NCBI RefSeq assembly: GCF_013128195.2
Contig: NZ_CP053452.2
Span: forward strand, 186,001-250,000
Direction: 5' to 3'
Length of the DNA: 64,000 bases
Origin: Frigoriglobus tundricola
GTDB taxonomy: Bacteria > Planctomycetota > Planctomycetia > Gemmatales > Gemmataceae
Each line of letters starts with the position of its first letter. The first letter of the stretch is position 1. The notes beneath the pieces are model-generated. The model worked only from the letters and a program-made list of their open reading frames with translations, was not told where the DNA came from and did not search any database. A program made the position numbers and the translations under genes. Shown one piece after another: positions 1 through 9,267 of the stretch.

Positions 1-1218
<1,218 letters not shown>

Positions 1219-1252
1219 ATGTTGCGGCCCAAAGGGCGGATAAGAGAGGCAT

Positions 1253-1393
1253 TCAACCGCTTCCGAAATCTGGCAGCAAACTCGCCAGCCAAAGGCACAT
1301 TACCCAGAAAATTCCAGCGAACGCCAGGAGAGCGCCCAGGGTGGCCGCGAACAGAACTAGGAGGGTCGCCAAGGGTAGTCGCGCGGACCGCAT
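1253..1393 (-). CDS. possible 46-residue single-span membrane peptide
   Basis: A small frame lies between the DUF1553 gene and the DUF1501 gene. It starts with ATG at 1393, preceded by a strong Shine-Dalgarno (GAGGAGG, ending about 7 bases upstream) that overlaps the stop codon of the upstream gene, so translational coupling is plausible. The peptide begins MRSARLPLATLLVLF and continues with Ala/Leu/Phe-rich sequence to LLPDFGSG; residues about 7-42 form one long hydrophobic segment. It stops 34 bases before the DUF1501 start. No homologue is recognised. The case rests on the ribosome binding site, the hydrophobic composition and the position; chance is possible at this length. Confidence 0.45.
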   Translation of the reverse strand: MRSARLPLATLLVLFAATLGALLAFAGIFWVMCLWLASLLPDFGSG

Positions 1394-1405
1394 CTTTCTG
1401 CCTCC

Positions 1406-3769
1406 TCACTCCCGCGTGATGAACTCATCAACATTCATCAGCACGCGTGCCACAGCCGCCCACGCCGTCTTCGGGTCGGCCTTGCGCTTCGCGTCGAGGT
1501 AGGTTTGCACGCGGGCGACCTCGGCCGTTGACGGCTCGCGCGCGAAGCACACGCGGTACGCGAACGCGATCCGTCCGGCGTCATCGGACGGGCCTTCGGC
1601 TTCGATGCGGGTGCCGAGCGCGGTCGCGAACTCCACGAACACCGGGTCGTTCGCCATGTGCAGCGCTTGCAGCGGCGTGTTGCTGCGGTTCCGCTTCGTA
1701 CAGACGGTCTGAGCGTCGGCCGCGTCGAACGTGGTCAAGAGCGGGTGCTGCGACTGCCGCCAAATGAACGTGTACATCCCGCGCCGATAGCGGTCGGGGC
1801 CGGTGCTCTCCACCCACGGGTGGTTGCTCTGCGTGAACGCGAACACCTCTTTCGGCTGTGGTGGAAATACGCCCGGACCGCCGACCTTCGGGTTGAGCAA
1901 CCCACTCGCGGACAGCGACACGTCGCGGATGATCTCCGCTTCGAGGCGCAAGCGCGTCTGCCGGCCGAGCAGCAGGTTGCGCGGGTCGCGCTCCGTAAGA
2001 TCGTGGCGCGCGGCGGACGACTGCTTGTAGGTCGCGGACATCACGATGAGTTTGTGAAGACGTTTGAAGCTCCAACCCACCCCCCCAGCCCCCCTCCCTG
2101 AAGGAGGGGGGGGACCAGACACCCGCTCGTTAACACTCGCGGTAGGCGCAGACGCTCCGCGTGCGAACTCCGCCCTCCCTTCAGGGAGGGGGGCCGGGGG
2201 GGTAGGTTCTTCGCCTTGCTCCCCTCCCTTCGGGGAGGGGTTGGGGGTGGGTTCTTGGAACTCCACCGCCAGCCAGTCCAGCAGCTCCGAGTGCGTCGGG
2301 AAGTTCCCCTGAAGACCGAAGTCGTTTTCCGTTTCGACCAGCCCGCGGCCGAAGAACTTCTGCCACTCACGGTTCACCGTGACCCGGGCGGTCAGCGGGT
2401 GATTCGCGCTCACGAGCCACTTCGCGAGGTCCAGTCGCGTGAGTCGCCCGGCGGGGGTGGCGCCGAGTGCCGCGGGGTACGCGGGCTGCACCTCGTCGCC
2501 TTTGCGGAGGAAGTCGCCGCGGACCTGAACGAACGTCTGCCGCGGCTTCGGCCGCTCGCGTATCACGAGGGTCGTCGGCACCTGGCTCTGTACCTTCTTG
2601 AGTTCCTCGATGAGTTTCTTCGCTTCGTCGTCCGCGCCCACGAGCCGGGCCGAGGCGAGCTTGGCCGAAAGCTCGGCGATCCGCTTTTCGGCTTCGGGCG
2701 ACCCGCCGAGCGCGAGCGTCGGCTCGTCGCACGAGTCGAAAAACGCGTACAGCCGGTAGTAGTCCTTCTGCGAGACCGGGTCGTACTTGTGGTCGTGGCA
2801 CTGGGCGCACCCGGCGGTCAACCCGAGCCACACCGCGGCGGTGGTGTTCGCCCGGTCCACCGTGCGCTCGACGCGGAACTGCTCCGCGTCCGTGCCGCCC
2901 TCTTCGTTGAACGGCGTGTTGCGGTGAAAGCCGGTCGCGACCTTCTGCTGGAGCGTGGCGTTCGGGAGCAGATCGCCCGCGAGTTGCTCGATCGTGAACT
3001 GGTCGAACGGCAGGTCCGCGTTGAGCGCGGAAATCACCCAGTCGCGGTAGGCCCAGACGTGGCGCGGGCCGTCGATGGTGTAGCCGTTCGAGTCGGCGTA
3101 GCGGGCCAGGTCGAGCCAGTGCCGCGCCTGGCGCTCCCCATAGTGCGGTGAGGCGAGCAGACGGTCCACGACGTTCTCGTAGGCGCGCGGCGAATCGTCG
3201 TTCAGGAAGTCTTCGACTTCCTTCGGGGCGGGTAGCAGGCCGGTGAGGTCGAGTGTGACGCGGCGAATGAGCGTGGCCCGGTCCGCTTCCGGGCTCGGGG
3301 CGAGCCCGTCCTTCTCCAGGCGCGCGAAGACGAACCGGTCGATCGTGTTGAGCGGCGGGTGTTTCGGGTCCGGCGGGGTCGGGCGCTTCGGCGCCACGAA
3401 CGCCCAGTGCGGCGGGTACTCCGCGCCCTGATCGATCCACGTTTTCAGCTTCGCAATCTGGTCCGCGGTCAGTCGCTCCGCGACGCCGGGGGGCGGCATG
3501 CGACCGTCATCGTCATCGGCGAGCAGGGCGCGTCGCAGCAGTTCGCTGTCCGCGTGCTTACCGGGAGTGAGCGCGCCCTGTGTGATCGCCGCGGCGCGGT
3601 CGTCGAGCCGGAGCTTGGCCTTTTGCGTGGCCGGACCGTGGCACTTGAAACACGCGTTCGACAGGATCGGGCGAATGTCGCGCGCGAAATCGACCTTTTC
3701 CTCGGCCGTTGCCGGGATGGTCGGGAAGAGAACCGCGCTGACGGCGAAGAGGAGACGAGCAAGCGGCAT
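1406..3769 (-). CDS. planctomycete cytochrome c / DUF1549 / DUF1553 protein with in-frame repeat insertion
   Basis: 787 residues. Signal peptide at residues 1-22 (MPLARLLFAVSAVLFPTIPA). A planctomycete cytochrome C domain (PSCyt1) follows with one heme site, CFKCH at 40-44. DUF1549 (PSCyt2) spans about 135-345 and DUF1553 (PSD1) about 460-780, including the NREWQKFFGRGLVETENDFG and SNTPLQALHMANDPVF motifs. These proteins are exported and usually sit next to DUF1501 genes; their biochemical role is not established, though carbohydrate or redox roles have been proposed. Residues about 506-565, between LLDWLAVEFQE and FKRLHKLIVMSATY, are a Pro/Gly-rich stretch foreign to the family and encoded by a palindromic repeat (see 2075-2254). 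The domain resumes in frame afterwards. First gene of a unit with the two genes downstream. Confidence 0.94.
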   Translation of the reverse strand: MPLARLLFAVSAVLFPTIPATAEEKVDFARDIRPILSNACFKCHGPATQKAKLRLDDRAAAITQGALTPGKHADSELLRRALLADDDDGRMPPPGVAERLTADQIAKLKTWIDQGAEYPPHWAFVAPKRPTPPDPKHPPLNTIDRFVFARLEKDGLAPSPEADRATLIRRVTLDLTGLLPAPKEVEDFLNDDSPRAYENVVDRLLASPHYGERQARHWLDLARYADSNGYTIDGPRHVWAYRDWVISALNADLPFDQFTIEQLAGDLLPNATLQQKVATGFHRNTPFNEEGGTDAEQFRVERTVDRANTTAAVWLGLTAGCAQCHDHKYDPVSQKDYYRLYAFFDSCDEPTLALGGSPEAEKRIAELSAKLASARLVGADDEAKKLIEELKKVQSQVPTTLVIRERPKPRQTFVQVRGDFLRKGDEVQPAYPAALGATPAGRLTRLDLAKWLVSANHPLTARVTVNREWQKFFGRGLVETENDFGLQGNFPTHSELLDWLAVEFQEPTPNPSPKGGEQGEEPTPPAPLPEGRAEFARGASAPTASVNERVSGPPPPSGRGAGGVGWSFKRLHKLIVMSATYKQSSAARHDLTERDPRNLLLGRQTRLRLEAEIIRDVSLSASGLLNPKVGGPGVFPPQPKEVFAFTQSNHPWVESTGPDRYRRGMYTFIWRQSQHPLLTTFDAADAQTVCTKRNRSNTPLQALHMANDPVFVEFATALGTRIEAEGPSDDAGRIAFAYRVCFAREPSTAEVARVQTYLDAKRKADPKTAWAAVARVLMNVDEFITRE
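2075..2254. repeat. palindromic repeat inserted in frame inside the DUF1553 coding region
   Basis: About 180 bp made of C-run and G-run palindromes: CCCTCCCTGAAGGAGGGG near 2092, GCCCTCCCTTCAGGGAGGGG near 2171, CCCCTCCCTTCGGGGAGGGG near 2221, ending in TTGGGGGTGGGTTCTT. Read on the minus strand it encodes PTPNPSPKGG, PTPPAPLPEG and PPPPSGRGAGGVG units and has no stop. The same blocks occur at 38377-38578 inside an unrelated gene, which is what identifies it as a mobile or dispersed repeat. Confidence 0.8.
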
Positions 3770-3856
3770 AGAGGCTCCGGCCGTGGTCCGAAGCGGGCGG
3801 GTTGGAGGCCTACTTTAGAATAGCCGCTCGGAGGAACGGATGGGTACTAGAAAACG

Positions 3857-3917
3857 GCACCCGGTCGGGACGGACCGGTTCACCAGATGGGTGAACCGGT
3901 CCGTCCCGACCGGGTGC
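3857..3917 (-). terminator. 28-bp perfect inverted repeat, terminator-like
   Basis: Arms 3857-3884 and 3890-3917 are perfectly complementary over 28 bp (GCACCCGGTCGGGACGGACC onward) with a 5-base loop, AGATG. It lies 73 bases downstream of the stop of the gene at 3991-5712 and upstream of the gene at 1406-3769. There is no clear T-run, so it may be a dispersed hairpin or an RNA 3'-end stabiliser rather than a simple intrinsic terminator. Confidence 0.6.
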
Positions 3918-3990
3918 GATCGCCTCGTTTCGACCCGGTTGCTGGAGCGCCAACACAGGGCTCGCGACCGCACCGGGAATCAGGGACCCA

Positions 3991-5712
3991 TTACTTGACC
4001 AAGTACTTGTCCAGGTCGATGACCTCGCCCCCGGCGCGCGTGAAGAGCGCCTTGAGTGTCTTTTCGGGCGTGCTCACCTTTACCGAGTGAACGGACCCGT
4101 CCACGAAAGCCGCCAGGAACGTGGCCTTCCCGCCGACCGGTACGATCTTCGGCAGCGGCTTCTTCGGGTCAAACGGGTAGTCACTCGGCTTCGCCCACGG
4201 AACCAGCTCGTCGGTCTCGATCACACCGATCGTGTTCGAAGTGCCGTCGGTGACGTTCAATATGGTGAGCCTCATACCTTTCTCGAACACGGCCCCCGGC
4301 CCGCTGATGCCGCGGTAGCTCGTCATGCCCCATTCCGGCTTCTCGGGCAGCTTGGCCTCCGGTGAGAGGAACACTTTGACCATCGCTTGAGACCACTGCT
4401 TGTTGTTGTCACTGTCCCACGGTTCGTCGAGCTTGAACTGGTTGTACAGGTTGGCCTGCTCGAGGTACGGTAGGAGGGAAACGCGCCAGCTCAGCAGCGG
4501 CTTGCCCTTCTTGTCCACGATGTCCTGCGGGAGCGACCCGGTCGCGTCGTGGTAGTTGTGGATGGCGAGCCCGATCTGCTTAAGGTTGTTGGCGCTCTGG
4601 ATCTGGGCCGCGCTCCCGCGCAACTTCTGCGCGGCGGGAACGAGGGCCACCGCGGCCATCGCGGCGGAGCCGCCGATCAGGTTCAGGATCTCCTTTGGAA
4701 CCGGAACCGCGACGGCCAGTTCCGTCTTATCGCGGGTGATGAACTTCGAATCCGTGAGGGTCTCGTCCAGCCGGGCAACGGCGCCGAGTGCAAACACGGT
4801 GCCCAGCGCTTCGGGCAGTTCGGTGCCCGGCCGCGGGCTCTTGACCTTCGGGTCGTACAGCTTGTCCTCCAGTTCCTTCTTCATCTTCGCCAGTTCCTTG
4901 CGGCCCAGTTCGGCCGCCGCCTTCACGGACTTCTCCGCGTCCTGGGCGGCGTCCGCGTCCGCGTAGGTGGCGCGGATGTCGAACCGAGCGTCGGCGCCGA
5001 GATCGACCGCGAGCGTCAGTTGCTTCGCCTTCAGGATGGCCCGTGCCTCGGGCGGCACGTCCTTGAACGCCTCTTCCGGGATCGGGAGGCCGGAGAGATC
5101 CGCCGACGCCACCAGGACTTTCGAGCCCGACCCGGCCAGCTTGAGCGCGGCCGCCAGCGGGCCGGTTTTCGCCACCGGCTTCGCAAGGTAGGCGTTGAGC
5201 GACCCGTCCACGCCGATGACGATGTGCTTGTCGTCCGGGAAGTAGAACTCGAACTCCGCGTCCGGACTGCGGTACACGGTCCTGCCGTTGACCTTTTCGG
5301 TGGTGTGGTTGGGCAGATACGTTTTCACCACGGTCATCGGGTCGAAGGCGGCGGAAAACGCCAGCACGCCGACGGCCTGCGGCTTCAGCTTGTCGTCGAG
5401 TAGCACGAACGCGGTGCCGCGGCTGATCGCGGACGGCGCGGGCACGAACTGCTTGTCGAGGGCCGCGAGCGCCTTCGGCCCGGCCTTCTCCCACGTCTTG
5501 CGGAACCCGTCCATCACCTCGTTCTTCCACGCGTCCGCGAGACGGACGTGTACGAACCCGGCCGCGTCAGCGGGCACGAGGGCCAGGTCGGCCGGCAACT
5601 CGCCAGGTTGCGCCGCGGCGACCGGGGTCGGGGTGTACGGGGCGAACGTCAGCACGGTCGCGGCGAGGGCGGCGACCACCGCCAGCCCGCCCGCCCGAAG
5701 TGCGAATCGCAT
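3991..5712 (-). CDS. secreted protein with DUF1559-like C-terminal domain, array copy 1
   Basis: 573 residues from the ATG at 5712, chosen because AAGGAG sits 6 bases upstream; an ATG 42 bases further out lacks this and would spoil the signal peptide. The protein starts MRFALRAGGLAVVAALAATV, a signal peptide. The N-terminal region of about 300 residues begins with LALVPADAAGFVHVRLADAW and is shared by the next four genes; I do not recognise a named domain. From about residue 370 it resembles DUF1559 (SBP_bac_10-like): NNLKQIGLAIHNYHDATGSL, LSWRVSLLPYLEQANLYNQF, LDEPWDSDNN, and a final AAFVDGSVHSVK. Unlike typical DUF1559 proteins it has no prepilin-type N-terminus. It is the most divergent of the five and starts 45 bases after copy 2, probably in the same transcript. 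Confidence 0.9.
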   Translation of the reverse strand: MRFALRAGGLAVVAALAATVLTFAPYTPTPVAAAQPGELPADLALVPADAAGFVHVRLADAWKNEVMDGFRKTWEKAGPKALAALDKQFVPAPSAISRGTAFVLLDDKLKPQAVGVLAFSAAFDPMTVVKTYLPNHTTEKVNGRTVYRSPDAEFEFYFPDDKHIVIGVDGSLNAYLAKPVAKTGPLAAALKLAGSGSKVLVASADLSGLPIPEEAFKDVPPEARAILKAKQLTLAVDLGADARFDIRATYADADAAQDAEKSVKAAAELGRKELAKMKKELEDKLYDPKVKSPRPGTELPEALGTVFALGAVARLDETLTDSKFITRDKTELAVAVPVPKEILNLIGGSAAMAAVALVPAAQKLRGSAAQIQSANNLKQIGLAIHNYHDATGSLPQDIVDKKGKPLLSWRVSLLPYLEQANLYNQFKLDEPWDSDNNKQWSQAMVKVFLSPEAKLPEKPEWGMTSYRGISGPGAVFEKGMRLTILNVTDGTSNTIGVIETDELVPWAKPSDYPFDPKKPLPKIVPVGGKATFLAAFVDGSVHSVKVSTPEKTLKALFTRAGGEVIDLDKYLVK

Positions 5713-5757
5713 GAGAAAGCTCCTTGGGAGGTTCGGTGTCCTGTTTCGTGCCACAGG

Positions 5758-7365
5758 TCATTCGCCGTCGAATGGGCCAACGGGCACCCCCTCGCTCCGG
5801 GTTATGAATCGGTGCATTTGCACTCTCGGGGGCACTTTCTCAAAGGTGTGGGCCGAACCATCGAACCTGAGGAACTGTGGTCGGCCGGCGACGACGGAGC
5901 CCACCAATTTCGTCATGTCCTGCTCGGGATCGAACTCCAGCTCGTCCGGCTTGGTCCACGGGACGGCCTTTGCTGCGGTCACGACCATCAAGGTGTTTGC
6001 GAGTCCGTCCACAATGTCTCCGACTTTCGGGCCTGTAATCCAGTCGAAGCCGGCCCCGTTGCCGACGAACACGCGGTAGTGGGTCTCCGTGGCGCCCGGC
6101 TCGGAGCCCGGAAGGGCATAGACGCTGGGCATTTTGGCGAGCAGTTTCTTGTTGTGTGCGCTGTCCCACGGCTCGTCCAGCTTGAACTCCTTGTACAGTT
6201 CCTCGTGTTCGATGTACGGCAGGATGAGGACGCGCCAGCTCAACTGCGGCTTGCCCTTCTTGTCGCACACCGCCGCCGGCGGGAAGGACTTGTTGACCTC
6301 GTTGTAAACGTGCATGGCGAGGCCGATCTGTTTCAAGTTGTTCGCCGACCGGCGCACGCTCCCGTCCTCCGTTATGCTGGTCCGGAGGGCGCGGGCGGCC
6401 CGGTTCGGCGCGAGCCCGGCGAGCGGCATTGTCGCGGTGAGCCAGGCTTCGCTCCCGTCCGCGCTGACCTTCGCATTTTTGGCGCTCTCGGCCGCGACTT
6501 CGCATACGCGGACCAGAGCCTTGAACTCGGCGTCGGCCTCGCCTTTCTTCTTCCAGGCGGGTTGCACCCGGGCGATCCCGTCTCCGAGTCGGGTCACAAG
6601 GACGCCGAGTGCCTTCTCGGCGTCCGCCGCCTCGGCCGCGCGCCGGGTCCGGACGCGGACGTCGAGGTCGAGCGATCGACCGAGCGCGACGGTCGCCCAC
6701 GCCGACCGGGCTTGAAAGAGCGCCTCGAACCCGCCCCATTCCGGCGGGAGCCTGTTGAGGAGCTTTTCGGACAGTTCCGTGAATGTGGTCCCGGCGACGA
6801 GGGCGTACTTGCCGGTCCCGGCGGCTTTGAGCGCCGGGGCGAGTGGCCCGTCGGCATCGGCCGGGCGGCGCTTGGCATATTCGTCGCCCAGTCCGACCAG
6901 CGCCACCGCGACCCCCTTTTCGGGACTCAGCAGCCGGACCTTCGTCCCTTCGGGTAATAGCGACTGCAGCCCGGCCGTGAGCGTCCGGGCATCGATCGAA
7001 TTGCTGGCGGTGAAGATGATGCCGAACCGTTGAATGTCTTCAGGGGTTTTCAGGCTGGGAACGAACCACACGACCGACTTCAGTTCGTCGGTTTTGAGGC
7101 CGGTGAGTTTCAACACGTTGTCGTTCAGTTCGGTGATCGCCGGCTTCTCGGCGGCGAGAATCGCCTGGCCGGACGCGCTGGCCCAGAGCGCGGAGCAGTC
7201 GGCGTAGACGAAGACCGCGGCGTCGGGTGGCACGAACCGCAGCCCGACCGGGAGCGGATCGGCGGGCGCGGGTGTGTCGGGGCCGGCGCGGCCAGCGATA
7301 CCCCACGCGACGAATAACACGGCAACGACCCCGCCCGGTATCAGGCGAGACCACGACTCGACCAT
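5758..7365 (-). CDS. secreted protein with DUF1559-like C-terminal domain, array copy 2
   Basis: 535 residues. The frame is open to 7509, but the start at 7365 is preferred: GGAG lies 7 bases before it and the protein then begins MVESWSRLIPGGVVAVLFVA, a signal peptide or N-terminal anchor. Residues about 45-60 carry LRFVPPDAAVFVYADCSALW, the same opening as in the sister copies. DUF1559-like features are NNLKQIGLAMHVYNEVNKSF near 343, LSWRVLILPYIEHEELYKEF, LDEPWDSAHNKK, THYRVFVGNGAGF and a C-terminal RFDGSAHTF. Function is unknown; export and a role at the cell surface or periplasm are inferred from the signal sequence. No hairpin separates it from copy 1. Confidence 0.9.
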   Translation of the reverse strand: MVESWSRLIPGGVVAVLFVAWGIAGRAGPDTPAPADPLPVGLRFVPPDAAVFVYADCSALWASASGQAILAAEKPAITELNDNVLKLTGLKTDELKSVVWFVPSLKTPEDIQRFGIIFTASNSIDARTLTAGLQSLLPEGTKVRLLSPEKGVAVALVGLGDEYAKRRPADADGPLAPALKAAGTGKYALVAGTTFTELSEKLLNRLPPEWGGFEALFQARSAWATVALGRSLDLDVRVRTRRAAEAADAEKALGVLVTRLGDGIARVQPAWKKKGEADAEFKALVRVCEVAAESAKNAKVSADGSEAWLTATMPLAGLAPNRAARALRTSITEDGSVRRSANNLKQIGLAMHVYNEVNKSFPPAAVCDKKGKPQLSWRVLILPYIEHEELYKEFKLDEPWDSAHNKKLLAKMPSVYALPGSEPGATETHYRVFVGNGAGFDWITGPKVGDIVDGLANTLMVVTAAKAVPWTKPDELEFDPEQDMTKLVGSVVAGRPQFLRFDGSAHTFEKVPPRVQMHRFITRSEGVPVGPFDGE

Positions 7366-7452
7366 AGCTGATCTCCGTAACCACGGGACACGATGCACTC
7401 GGGCGCCGCACGGGCAGCGCCTGCTGGATTGCAACCCGAAAGAGGTGAAGGA

Positions 7453-7507
7453 GCAACACCCCGATCCGAGAAGGCCGCGTGTCGGTTCCGCTCGGATCGG
7501 GTGTTGC
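7453..7507 (-). terminator. hairpin after array copy 3
   Basis: GCAACACCCCGATCCGAG at 7453-7470 pairs with CTCGGATCGGGTGTTGC at 7491-7507, with one bulged C and a 20-base loop. It begins 15 bases past the stop of copy 3 (minus strand) and lies upstream of copy 2, so it probably ends or stabilises the copy 3 transcript. Confidence 0.6.
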
Positions 7508-7521
7508 AAACGGAGGATCCG

Positions 7522-9123
7522 TTAGAAATCGTTGCCGATAATCTCGTTGCCGTCTTTCGTAATGAGGGCGTTGAGTGTCTCCTTCGAGGGCAACTTCTTG
7601 AGTGTCCGAATGGAGCCGTCGCACATGACCATCTGCGCTCGGCCCCCGACCAACGTGATCAGCGCGCTCATGTCCTTCTGGGGGTCGAACTCCAGTTCGT
7701 CTGGCTTGGTCCACGGCACCCCGTGGGCCGCCGTCGCCACCATCAGTGTGTTCGAGGCTCCGTCCGAGATGTCCAAAATCTTGTGGCCCTTGGCCCAGTC
7801 GAACGCGGCGCCGTTGCCGACGAACGCGCGGTAATGGGTCTCGGTGGAACCCGGTTTGGAACCCGGCAGGGCGTACGTGCTCGGCATGTTGGCCAGCAGC
7901 TTTTTGTTGTGCTCGCTGTCCCACGGCTCGTCGAGTTTGAACTGCTCGTACACGTCGGCCTGCTCGAGGTACGGCAGGACCGCCACGCGCCAGCTCAGGA
8001 GCGGCTTCCCCTTCTTGTCGCAGATGGCCGCCGCGGGGAACGAGTTGTTGGCGTCGTGGTAAGCGTGCATGGCGAGGCCGATCTGTTTCAGGTTGTTGGC
8101 CGATTTCGGGCTCGGTGCGGCAGTCACACGGGTGCCGACGGCACGGTAAGCCGGCGCCAGCGGCAAATCGCCCAGAGGGAGCGATGCACTGAGCCGCGCC
8201 TCGGTCCCGTCCACGCTCAACTTGGCCCCTTTCGTGGCGGCCAACCCGGCCTTGAACACCGTCACGACATCCTTCATCCCGGCTTCCTTCTCCGCGTTCG
8301 ATATCGTGCGGTCGCATTCGTCGGCGATCAACCTCACGAGCAGAGCCAGGGCCTTTTCGGCGTCACCGGCGAGTGCCTCGCGCTTGGTTCTGACGCGGAC
8401 GGCGAGGTCGAGCGTCGCACCTAGGGTCACGGTAGCGGTGATCGCCTCGGCCTTGAGAATCGGCTGGAGCGGGCGCAACTGAGCGGGCAGGTCGTCCTTC
8501 TGCAACTCGTCTGACAGGTTGGCGAGCGTGGCCCCCGCGACAAGCATGTGCTTGCCCGATGACGCGGCGCGGATGGCGGCAGTCAGCGGGCCGTCCGCGC
8601 CGGCCGGCTGCGGCTTGGCGTACTCGACACCCAGACCCACCAGCACCACCGCGAGCGTGTCGGACGGCGTCAGCACTTTCACCTTGGCGTCATCGGGGAA
8701 CAACCCTTTCACCGCTGTGGTGAATTTGTCCTTGTCGAGTGGCTTGTCGAAGGTGAGGACGATGCCGAGGCGCTCGTCGTCCCCGGGACCCTTGATCTTG
8801 GGGACGAAGAGGGCGACCGCCTTGAGATCCTTGGGGCTCCCGCCGAACGCCTTGCCGGCGTTCTCGGCCCGGTCGAACAGGTCCTTGTTGGCCGTGCGGA
8901 ACGACTTGGCCAGTTCGCCGGTCCACAGGGCGTGCGCGTCGGCGTGCAGGAACAGGGCGGCATCGGCCGGCACGTACCGGAGTTCGGCGGGCAGCGGGGC
9001 GTCGGCCCGCACCGGAGTGGGCTGGGCCGCAACCGGACCGCCCGGTTGGGCGAGTACCGCCCCGGAGAGGAGTGCGGCGACCACCCAACCCGACACGGGG
9101 TAGGACCACGACGAACGGTTCAC
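7522..9123 (-). CDS. secreted protein with DUF1559-like C-terminal domain, array copy 3
   Basis: 533 residues from the GTG at 9123. This start is chosen because GGAGG lies 7 bases upstream and because copy 4 has the same leader and the same first residues (MNRSSWSY then PVSGWVVAALLSGAV), a signal peptide; the frame is open 135 bases further but shows nothing conserved. Near residue 50 it reads LRYVPADAALFLHADAHALW. The C-terminal half has NNLKQIGLAMHAYHDANNSF, LSWRVAVLPYLEQADVYEQF, LDEPWDSEHNKK, THYRAFVGNGAAFDW and MVMCDGSIRTLKKL. Copies 3 and 4 are the closest pair, which suggests a recent duplication. Function unknown. Confidence 0.9.
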   Translation of the reverse strand: MNRSSWSYPVSGWVVAALLSGAVLAQPGGPVAAQPTPVRADAPLPAELRYVPADAALFLHADAHALWTGELAKSFRTANKDLFDRAENAGKAFGGSPKDLKAVALFVPKIKGPGDDERLGIVLTFDKPLDKDKFTTAVKGLFPDDAKVKVLTPSDTLAVVLVGLGVEYAKPQPAGADGPLTAAIRAASSGKHMLVAGATLANLSDELQKDDLPAQLRPLQPILKAEAITATVTLGATLDLAVRVRTKREALAGDAEKALALLVRLIADECDRTISNAEKEAGMKDVVTVFKAGLAATKGAKLSVDGTEARLSASLPLGDLPLAPAYRAVGTRVTAAPSPKSANNLKQIGLAMHAYHDANNSFPAAAICDKKGKPLLSWRVAVLPYLEQADVYEQFKLDEPWDSEHNKKLLANMPSTYALPGSKPGSTETHYRAFVGNGAAFDWAKGHKILDISDGASNTLMVATAAHGVPWTKPDELEFDPQKDMSALITLVGGRAQMVMCDGSIRTLKKLPSKETLNALITKDGNEIIGNDF

Positions 9124-9208
9124 AGGAGACCTCCAAAACCTGGGCCGCACTCCAGGACGAAGCGCGGAACGCGCCGATCGAGATGCTGGTGCAACGGCAC
9201 CGAGTTCG

Positions 9209-9256
9209 CACACGCGTAGCAGAGGAATCCGACGCGAGTTCTCGGCTACGCGTTGC
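9209..9256 (-). terminator. hairpin after array copy 4
   Basis: GCACACGCGTAGC ending at 9220 pairs with GCTACGCGTTGC at 9245-9256 (9 perfect pairs in the core, ACGCGTAGC/GCTACGCGT). It starts 12 bases past the stop of copy 4 on the minus strand. There is no T-run; position is the main support. Confidence 0.45.
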
Positions 9257-9267
9257 ATCTAATACAT

